From Bacteroidota bacterium (GTDB taxonomy: Bacteria > Bacteroidota > Rhodothermia > Rhodothermales > UBA10348), in NCBI GenBank assembly GCA_004356385.1, contig SMXL01000116.1:1-8157 (forward strand): a stretch of DNA of 8,157 bases, read 5' to 3'. The notes beneath the pieces are model-generated. The model was not told the DNA's origin. It did not search any database and was given only the letters and a program-made list of their open reading frames with translations. Position 1 is the stretch's first letter, and every line of letters begins with the position of its first letter. Positions 1-5,647 of this stretch are shown here, in pieces. The translations under genes and the position numbers were made by a program.

Positions 1-296
1 AGGTCCGTTTTGGTTGCTTCAGCGAGAGCTATTGGCTCTGGATTTCCGAGCCACGTCGCGGCAATAAATCCACCGATCAGTGCACCAAGGATCATGGTAA
101 GATTCCAGGCACCTGCCTTTTTCCAATCGTACTTAAAGAAGGAAATATTACCAGGAATAGCGGCTGCACAAAAATGTCGCATGTTTTCTGACACTCCGAA
201 CATCCGCCCTCCTGCCAGGAGAAGCATGGGAACGACAAGGCCAACCAGCGGCCCGGCCACATACCAGGGCCAGGGTTGTGAAATAAATTCAATCAT
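1..296 (-). CDS. YeeE/YedE-family (sulfur transport type) membrane protein, N-terminal part
   Basis: The minus strand from the ATG at 296 stays open to the window edge and gives 98 complete residues beginning MIEFISQPWPWYVAGPLVGL. Two hydrophobic segments are visible, about residues 9-31 and 64-83. Between them lies a conserved-looking block with a cysteine (Cys43, HFCAAAIPGN) followed by FFKYDWKKAGAWN. This layout matches the half-size YeeE/YedE proteins of Bacteroidota-like bacteria, inner-membrane proteins linked to thiosulfate or other sulfur-compound uptake, in which membrane-embedded cysteines matter for transport. In that group a second half-size protein (DUF6691 type) often follows; it would lie off the left edge. 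The start is supported by similarity of the first residues to the family and by the candidate regulatory site just upstream. No Shine-Dalgarno sequence precedes it. The family call is from recognition of the motif; the substrate is inference. Confidence 0.82.
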   Translation of the reverse strand, partial: MIEFISQPWPWYVAGPLVGLVVPMLLLAGGRMFGVSENMRHFCAAAIPGNISFFKYDWKKAGAWNLTMILGALIGGFIAATWLGNPEPIALAEATKTD

Positions 297-323
297 GACT
301 GCACCGAGATTGGTGTTCTATTC

Positions 324-388
324 AATATAAGTTGTAATTACAAGTTAAACCGAATGCCCGTGGCTTAGAGACACATATCATTACAAGT
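324..388 (-). promoter_or_regulatory. Candidate promoter and operator upstream of the YeeE-type gene
   Basis: Positions 328-347 form a 20-bp inverted repeat with only one mismatched pair (331/344) around a perfect 12-bp core, TTGTAATTACAA (332-343). The half-site ATTACAAGT at 337-345 recurs exactly at 380-388, 43 bp away, close to four helical turns. The second copy also sits in a weaker palindrome (372-389, six of nine pairs). A minus-strand hexamer TATATT (324-329) overlaps the inner repeat and could be a -10 box about 28 bases before the ATG. A dimeric repressor bound here would cover such a promoter; ArsR/SqrR-type sulfur-responsive repressors are one possibility. The repeats are seen directly. 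The promoter and regulator are inference. Confidence 0.4.
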
Positions 389-417
389 GATTGGGTCTGT
401 AGTTTCTCTCTTATCGG

Positions 418-2187
418 CTATTCGGATCTAGAAACAGGTTCTTCTGTATTCGTGAGACGAAGGTCTTTCGCCCTCAACTGAATGGAAGTTCGCCCATTCC
501 AGGTATTTTCTTCAAGCGAATAAACCAGCTCAATTGGAGAATTGGTTTCACTACTTTCGACGAGAATATCTAAATATTCACTCATCCGAAAACCGATCAC
601 GTCTCGGTCAACCCCTGATTGATCACGCTCCCGGACTGAAAACTTCAGGTGGGTGTTGTCGCGACCGACCGTTTTCGGTTCGCCGGATACCATCAAATTC
701 GTAGTGAGAAACAGTGGTTGTGAATTGTCGGGTCCGAACGGTTCGAACTGCTTCAATACAGCCCAAAATCGTTTGTCAATTGAGCGGAAGGAAAGCTTTG
801 CATCCAGGTGGATGACGGGATCCATAAGTTCTGGACTCACCTGACTAGAAACGCCCTCCTCGAAACGGCGAATGAACTCCTCAATATTTTCGACTGGAAG
901 CGAAAGGCCAGCCGCGTAATCGTGTCCACCAAATTCGGAAAGGATGTCTTCGCAGGACCGAATTGCTTCGAATACGTTGATTCCGTTGATACTTCTAGCC
1001 GAACCCTTGGCCTTGCCGTTCACGGTCGTTAGCATAACAGTCGGACGATAGAATCGATCTACCAATCGACTTGCTACAATGCCTATCACGCCCATATGCC
1101 AGTCCGCTTGGTGCAGGACGATCGAATGACGATCGGAAGACAGAAGAAGCCGCTCAGCCATCAAGACGGCTTCGTCAAGCGTTTCTTTATCCAGGACACG
1201 GCGCTCCTGATTCAGTCGTTCCAACTGTCTGGCCCGAGCCGCGGCTTCCACGGCGTCATTCGTCATGAGTAGAGACACGGCTCGCCCCGCATCTCCCAGT
1301 CGACCTGCTGCATTGATCCGTGGTCCAATTCCAAATACGATGGACGTGACAGTGCAGTCGCTGAGACGCGTACGAGACTCCTCCGCAAGAGCTCGTATAC
1401 CAACGCGTGGATCGGATCTCAGCCGCTCAATTCCTTCTCTAAGCAGAATCCGATTCTCTCCCGTAACCGAAACGACATCGGCGGCGGTTGCGAGAGCGAC
1501 CAGGTCCAAATAGGGAACGGCCTCCTCGGGGTCCTTTTTCAAGGCCGACAACAGGGCCTGAACGAGTTTGAATGTGACTCCGCATCCACAAAGGTCTTTG
1601 AAGGGGTACGTACAATCATCACGCTTCGGATCGAGTACGGCGACCGCGTCCGGGAGTCGGTCGTGCGGGGTGTGGTGATCACATATGATCAAATCAATTC
1701 CCAGCGATTTAGCGTATTCGGCTTCTTGAATTGCAGTAATGCCGCAGTCGAGAGCCACGATTAGGTTGGCTCCGCCTTCTGCGCAAACGTCAATTCCCTG
1801 ACGACTCAGTCCGTATCCATGTTCGAATCGATTGGGAACGAAAAATTCGACCCGGGAGCCGAGGCTTTTCAGGAACCCCGTCAGTAAAGCCGTTGACGTG
1901 GTGCCATCCACATCGTAGTCCCCGTATACAAAAATTTGATCTTCGTTTTCAATCGCACCGAGAATTCTGTCAACGGCGTCGTTCATGCCGGTCATCAGCA
2001 TCGGGTCATGCAGGTCCTCGAGCTTGGCACGAAAGAAAAAATGTGCCTCATCAAACGAGGTGACTCCCCGCTGAACTAGCATTTGAGCCAACTCGGAAGG
2101 CAAATCGTTGAGCTCTGTCCGAAGACGATCAATCAGAGCCTCGTCGTCAATTGACTTTAGTTTCCATTGGAATTTCCGCATGGGCAC
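418..2187 (-). CDS. recJ: Single-stranded-DNA-specific 5'-3' exonuclease RecJ
   Basis: RecJ degrades single-stranded DNA from the 5' end in the cytoplasm during RecF-pathway recombination, mismatch repair and base-excision repair. The 589-residue protein has the full DHH-family layout. Motif I is GDYDVDG at 89-95 (metal-binding Asp90, 92, 94), motif II is LDCG with Asp147, motif III is DHH at 170-172, and motif IV is AADVV with Asp237. FGIGPRINAAGR follows at 285-296. The DHHA1 part shows DWHMGVIGIVASRL at 362-375, GSARS at 395-399 and FGGHDYAAG at 419-427. An OB-fold region starting near residue 455 contains PFGPDN at 483-488. Length is usual and all expected catalytic residues are present. 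The outermost start is GTG at 2187; the ATG at 2181, two codons in, is equally or more likely (MRKFQWKLKS). Neither has a Shine-Dalgarno sequence. The gene lies 76 nt after the DUF4249-like gene and 121 nt before the YeeE-type gene, all on the minus strand. Confidence 0.96.
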   Translation of the reverse strand: MPMRKFQWKLKSIDDEALIDRLRTELNDLPSELAQMLVQRGVTSFDEAHFFFRAKLEDLHDPMLMTGMNDAVDRILGAIENEDQIFVYGDYDVDGTTSTALLTGFLKSLGSRVEFFVPNRFEHGYGLSRQGIDVCAEGGANLIVALDCGITAIQEAEYAKSLGIDLIICDHHTPHDRLPDAVAVLDPKRDDCTYPFKDLCGCGVTFKLVQALLSALKKDPEEAVPYLDLVALATAADVVSVTGENRILLREGIERLRSDPRVGIRALAEESRTRLSDCTVTSIVFGIGPRINAAGRLGDAGRAVSLLMTNDAVEAAARARQLERLNQERRVLDKETLDEAVLMAERLLLSSDRHSIVLHQADWHMGVIGIVASRLVDRFYRPTVMLTTVNGKAKGSARSINGINVFEAIRSCEDILSEFGGHDYAAGLSLPVENIEEFIRRFEEGVSSQVSPELMDPVIHLDAKLSFRSIDKRFWAVLKQFEPFGPDNSQPLFLTTNLMVSGEPKTVGRDNTHLKFSVRERDQSGVDRDVIGFRMSEYLDILVESSETNSPIELVYSLEENTWNGRTSIQLRAKDLRLTNTEEPVSRSE

Positions 2188-2228
2188 GGCGGCAGGGACC
2201 GCGTTCGGGATGGTCGGGGGGACGGGCC

Positions 2229-2234
2229 AATATA
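2229..2234 (-). promoter_or_regulatory. Possible -10 box for recJ
   Basis: The 76-nt spacer before recJ holds a minus-strand TATATT inside the octamer TTATATTG (2228-2235), and the same octamer occurs before the YeeE-type gene (323-330). It lies about 41-47 bases before the two possible recJ starts. A TAACGG about 17 bases upstream is a poor -35 candidate. This is a weak, single-hexamer call; recJ could instead be expressed only by read-through from the receptor-lipoprotein module. Confidence 0.2.
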
Positions 2235-2263
2235 AAGACGCAGAGCAGCTACCGTTAAAAACT

Positions 2264-3181
2264 CTAACGCAAAATCTCTACAACGGACGAGACCTGCGAG
2301 AAACTGCCGAACACCCCCCGTCCACCATCGATATGATCGAGGATGTCAGGTATTTCGCCTGGTGAGAGGGTCGATCCCCCCTGCTGAACCTGCTGATACC
2401 TTAAAAAATCGAATAGAGCATCGTCGATGGCGCTTGTGAATACCCGATTCTGGCCATAAAACACGATGGCAAACCAGGGAAGGGGGATCGTCAAGGTCCC
2501 GTCCGTATTCACTTCATAGTTACCCTCGCTGATGGGTGGCGACGAGTTTTTTAGAAAGTGATCAAGCTCATTCACATCCAGGCTATTTGGATCATAGTCC
2601 TCGCCAGACGAAATCTCGTAAATCGCGTCGAGATAAAACGGAGTGAGCGACGCGATACTCGGCTCGAGAGCCTCCAGCGAAAAAATGAAAATACTCTGCC
2701 GTCCGGGATAAGCACTCGCCGTCACGTTTTGTTCGAACTGAGTGGGCGCTTGATACTGGATCGATGAAGCACTTACACTTTTAATCGAGAACATGCCGGG
2801 CACAATGGTCTCGGCCGCGATACTTCCGTGCCCCGGCACCGTTGCCACGAGCGAATACGTTCTTTCCGCCAGAACGATATGAAAACCGGCCGGTTTGTAG
2901 ACACCTGGACGACTCTCGTCGTGTTCGAACTCAATTTCAACTTCAGTGTCGCCGGTTTCCGAAAGGAGTCGGACGCGGATGGACGCATCCCGAATCGCCA
3001 GCTCATTCGCATCGTAACGACTACCGATATCGGTGGTCCTCGTCAGTCGGACCACCGGAATGGACTCACCCGCAACCAGGTAGGATTCCACGACGACTTC
3101 CTCCTCATGATCTGAAGAGCTGGTCGTATCGCAGGCCGTCGCGACCAAGGCGAATAAGGCAATCATTGTCGGTCGTATCAT
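2264..3181 (-). CDS. DUF4249-like outer-membrane lipoprotein, partner of the upstream TonB-dependent receptor
   Basis: This 305-residue protein starts with a short lipoprotein signal peptide: a charged MIRPT, a hydrophobic stretch and a lipobox VATAC with the acylated cysteine at 17. A Ser/Asp/Glu-rich linker (TTSSSDHEEE) follows. Then VVVESYLVAGESIPVVRLTRT (about 28-48) looks like the typical opening of DUF4249 proteins, which contain beta-sandwich regions and often accompany TonB-dependent receptors. The C terminus, GGRGVFGSFSQVSSVVEILR, is also typical of the family. The gene begins 12 nt after the receptor stop codon, so co-transcription is very likely. By analogy with SusD-type partners, it may sit at the outer membrane and help the receptor capture or gate substrate; that role is inference. 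No Shine-Dalgarno sequence is visible. The ATG at 3181 is preferred over the internal Met6, which would leave the signal peptide too short. Confidence 0.85.
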   Translation of the reverse strand: MIRPTMIALFALVATACDTTSSSDHEEEVVVESYLVAGESIPVVRLTRTTDIGSRYDANELAIRDASIRVRLLSETGDTEVEIEFEHDESRPGVYKPAGFHIVLAERTYSLVATVPGHGSIAAETIVPGMFSIKSVSASSIQYQAPTQFEQNVTASAYPGRQSIFIFSLEALEPSIASLTPFYLDAIYEISSGEDYDPNSLDVNELDHFLKNSSPPISEGNYEVNTDGTLTIPLPWFAIVFYGQNRVFTSAIDDALFDFLRYQQVQQGGSTLSPGEIPDILDHIDGGRGVFGSFSQVSSVVEILR

Positions 3182-3193
3182 ATTTCGGCTGAA

Positions 3194-5446
3194 TTAGAAA
3201 TCTATCGTGATCGAAAGATTCGGTATCGGTACTGGAATTTGTGGCACTGTTGTTCGATCCACGGTGTCGTCGTCTTCAAAATCGAAGAAATAGAACCACG
3301 TATTCTCCCTCGCATAGGCATTCAGTACCTGAAATCGAAACGTGTAGTCGGCAAACCCGAAAAAGCGACCCCGCCTTTCAAATCCTATGTCGAGCCGGTG
3401 ATAGTCCGGGAGTCTCGCCCGATTAAAGGGACTCACGATCGCATCGATGGGTTCGGATCCGAATGGGAAGTCGTTGAGTCGATATCGGGAGGCGGGCTCC
3501 GTATAAGCCTGCCCAGTGGCGTACGACCATGCCGTTGTCGCATTCCAGTTTCGCCCCAGCTCAAAACTGGATACCAGTTTCAAATCGTGCGTTCGATCAT
3601 ACTTGGGGGGGTAGGAACGGTTTTCGTCGATGGTTGGAAACCGGCGTCGCGTCACCGAGAATGAATAACCAAAAAACCCATTCAAACGACCTACAGAGCG
3701 CTCCAGAAATATTTCTAAACCAGACGCCCATCCGCTGCCGAAGTGAAAATACTCTTCGTAATTGAGGCCGGCCGGATCGCCAACGAAAGGATCCAATTCG
3801 AACAAGGCCATCATCGTACGATAGTACCCTTCGATTTCCAGTTGATATCCATTGGGTAATAACCACTTGATTCCTCCGACAAACTGATCGCCATAGGACG
3901 GCGGGACACCATCCGCAGTCGTAAGCCAGACATCGAAACCGGAGAACGCTTCGTTTGAAATGAGCGTCAGAAACTGATGGTAACGGCCGGCGCTAAGCTG
4001 AAGCCTAATGTTTTCCTTCAGTCTATAATCCGCAGACATTCGAGGTTCGATCCGGAAATACTCTCCGTTTCCAAAGTAACTGGCCCGCAATCCGCTCGTG
4101 AGTGTCAGTCCTGATCCTGCGCTAAACGTATGCTGTGCGTAAGCTGAACCGTACCCCGTACGGATGCGCTCAGAAAAAGAATCAAGATTATCAAAGCGGT
4201 CCAGCAAACGTAGCTTGAACAAGCCCGTCCACGTTCCCAATTTCAGAGAGTGTTTGCTGTTGAATAGCAGTTCGAGGTCTGCCTTTAATGAGAAATCGTC
4301 GACCGTGTTGTCTCGCGTTACGTTTGTTCCTGCTATACTGAATTTCGGGTTGCTGAAATAGCGTGACGAGGTGAACGTGATCCCAGAAAAGGCTGTCTCG
4401 GAGAGAATGTGGGTCCATCTCGCACTGAAAGTTCGGTTACCATACTCCAAAAGGATGTCCGTGTCCTCAATGACCTCGATATCGAGGAAATCCCTTCCGG
4501 CATAGGTGGCGATTGAAATTTTGTCATTAGGAGATAGATCCAGATTGACTTTGGCATTCACATCGTAGAAATAGAATTGATTCGGGATCCCTTGAATGTC
4601 CTGTTTTTGAAATGCCGACAATAACGGTTCCAGTGTCGTCCTCCGAAACGCGATCATCCAGGAACCCTTACTGTACGGACCCTCAAGAAGAAGCCGAGAC
4701 GCCAGAATGCCAAAGCTCACACGGCCTTTCGTTTCTCTCCGGTTGCCGTCCTTGTTGTACAAGTCAACGACCGAACCAATTCGTCCACCGAATTCGGCAG
4801 GGTAGCCGCCTTTGTAAACGCGCACCTCCTTCAGCGCATCAGCGTTAAACGTCGAAAAGAAACCAAAGAAATGGGATGGATTGTAAACCGTCGTTGCATC
4901 CAAGAGAATGAGGGTTTGATCTGGCGTCCCGCCCCTGATATAGAGACCACTTGAATAGTCGGAGGCGGCTTTTATCCCAGGCAAAAGTTGGAGCGAGCGA
5001 AACACATCGGGCTCTAGGATACTCGGCAAGTTTACAATGCGCGCTGCCGTGAGCTTCGCAAGGCTGAGCTGTCGGGCGTCTTCTGCTTCCAGTCGATCGG
5101 CCTCCACAGTAACGGCACCAAATTCGAAGCTGAACGGAGCGAGCTCTAGATCCAGTCGCAGACCGCGGCTCTCTTTAACGGCCACTCGTTGCGAGAGGGT
5201 CTCATACCCCAGGTAAGAAACAGTGACGGTATACTCTCCTGCCGGAATACCGGCAATCACGTAAAACCCATCGGAATTCGTGGCGGCGCCATACGGAGAT
5301 TCCGCCAGGTAGACATTCGCAAACAATAGTGTTTCACCCGTCTGTGCATCTCGAACAAACCCGGAGATCGACCCGGACGATTGGGCGTTGGCAGAGAGCA
5401 CCGCCATGGTCAGAAATAAGGTGTATAATCCGAATTGACGCTTCAT
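3194..5446 (-). CDS. TonB-dependent receptor with N-terminal carboxypeptidase-regulatory-like domain
   Basis: This is a complete 750-residue outer-membrane transporter, a 22-strand-type beta barrel driven by TonB-ExbB-ExbD. A Sec signal peptide ends at about residue 21 (LSANA before QSS). Residues 24-105 form a CarboxypepD_reg-like beta-sandwich (SGFVRDAQTGETL, DGFYVIAGIPAGEYTVTVSYLGYE). A TonB-box-like stretch, AVTVEADR, lies near 111-118. The plug runs from about 125 to 235 and contains LQLLPGIKA, YIRGGTPDQTLILLD and YPAEFGGRIGSVVDL. The remaining ~510 residues are barrel, rich in alternating aromatic strands, and end in a terminal Phe (SITIDF) as outer-membrane proteins usually do. An acidic stretch, FDFEDDDTVD, precedes the last strands. 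The ATG at 5446 gives a normal signal peptide, although no Shine-Dalgarno sequence is present. It is first in a probable operon with the DUF4249-like lipoprotein and is divergent from a paralogous receptor. The substrate is unknown; such receptors carry siderophores, vitamins, glycans or peptides. Confidence 0.95.
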   Translation of the reverse strand: MKRQFGLYTLFLTMAVLSANAQSSGSISGFVRDAQTGETLLFANVYLAESPYGAATNSDGFYVIAGIPAGEYTVTVSYLGYETLSQRVAVKESRGLRLDLELAPFSFEFGAVTVEADRLEAEDARQLSLAKLTAARIVNLPSILEPDVFRSLQLLPGIKAASDYSSGLYIRGGTPDQTLILLDATTVYNPSHFFGFFSTFNADALKEVRVYKGGYPAEFGGRIGSVVDLYNKDGNRRETKGRVSFGILASRLLLEGPYSKGSWMIAFRRTTLEPLLSAFQKQDIQGIPNQFYFYDVNAKVNLDLSPNDKISIATYAGRDFLDIEVIEDTDILLEYGNRTFSARWTHILSETAFSGITFTSSRYFSNPKFSIAGTNVTRDNTVDDFSLKADLELLFNSKHSLKLGTWTGLFKLRLLDRFDNLDSFSERIRTGYGSAYAQHTFSAGSGLTLTSGLRASYFGNGEYFRIEPRMSADYRLKENIRLQLSAGRYHQFLTLISNEAFSGFDVWLTTADGVPPSYGDQFVGGIKWLLPNGYQLEIEGYYRTMMALFELDPFVGDPAGLNYEEYFHFGSGWASGLEIFLERSVGRLNGFFGYSFSVTRRRFPTIDENRSYPPKYDRTHDLKLVSSFELGRNWNATTAWSYATGQAYTEPASRYRLNDFPFGSEPIDAIVSPFNRARLPDYHRLDIGFERRGRFFGFADYTFRFQVLNAYARENTWFYFFDFEDDDTVDRTTVPQIPVPIPNLSITIDF

Positions 5447-5647
5447 TCAATCACGATAACCAGAGATTCACTGGCGCCGTCTCACGCACTATCGACGGAA
5501 TTGTTACCGAAATCACGACGATCGTGTACTTTCTGCATGGGTGATTTCCCACTGCCCTACCAGAACATGCCGTAAAGGTAACGGTAGGTACGAAACGATT
5601 TTTCGAGCAATAAGGGTTGCTCCGCCCACACCGAGAATCTGATCTGT
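5447..5647. promoter_or_regulatory. Divergent intergenic region between two receptor operons
   Basis: This spacer of about 200 bp (230 bp if the right gene starts at 5678) must carry the promoters of both receptor modules. I could not identify a convincing -35/-10 pair on either strand. Short inverted repeats are visible: CACGA-CGA-TCGTG at 5514-5526 (containing the 8-bp palindrome ACGATCGT, 5518-5525), TGGG/CCCA at 5538-5551, and CGAAA-CGATT-TTTCG at 5591-5605. None is followed by a T run, so they do not look like terminators. They are short enough to be chance. No Fur-box-like or sigma-54-like sequence was recognised. Confidence 0.35.

Noticed and set aside
10..330. Plus-strand reading frame of 106 residues at the left end
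   Set aside because: It is antisense to the minus-strand YeeE/YedE-type gene, whose translation shows family motifs and two membrane segments. The plus-strand product has no recognisable features.
297..417. Intrinsic terminator after recJ
   Set aside because: The spacer has inverted repeats, but they are AT-rich, centred on the candidate operator and not followed by a T run in the direction of recJ transcription.
3239..3664. Plus-strand reading frame of 141 residues
   Set aside because: It lies entirely within the minus-strand receptor barrel region and its translation shows no domain or coherent composition; it is a shadow frame.
5329..5544. Plus-strand frame of 71 residues over the start of the minus-strand receptor
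   Set aside because: Mostly antisense to the signal peptide and regulatory-like domain of the receptor, with no family-like sequence.
5591..5605. Hairpin CGAAA-CGATT-TTTCG as a terminator or operator
   Set aside because: Arms are only 5 bp, there is no following T run, and no second copy is present in the window, so chance is a sufficient explanation.
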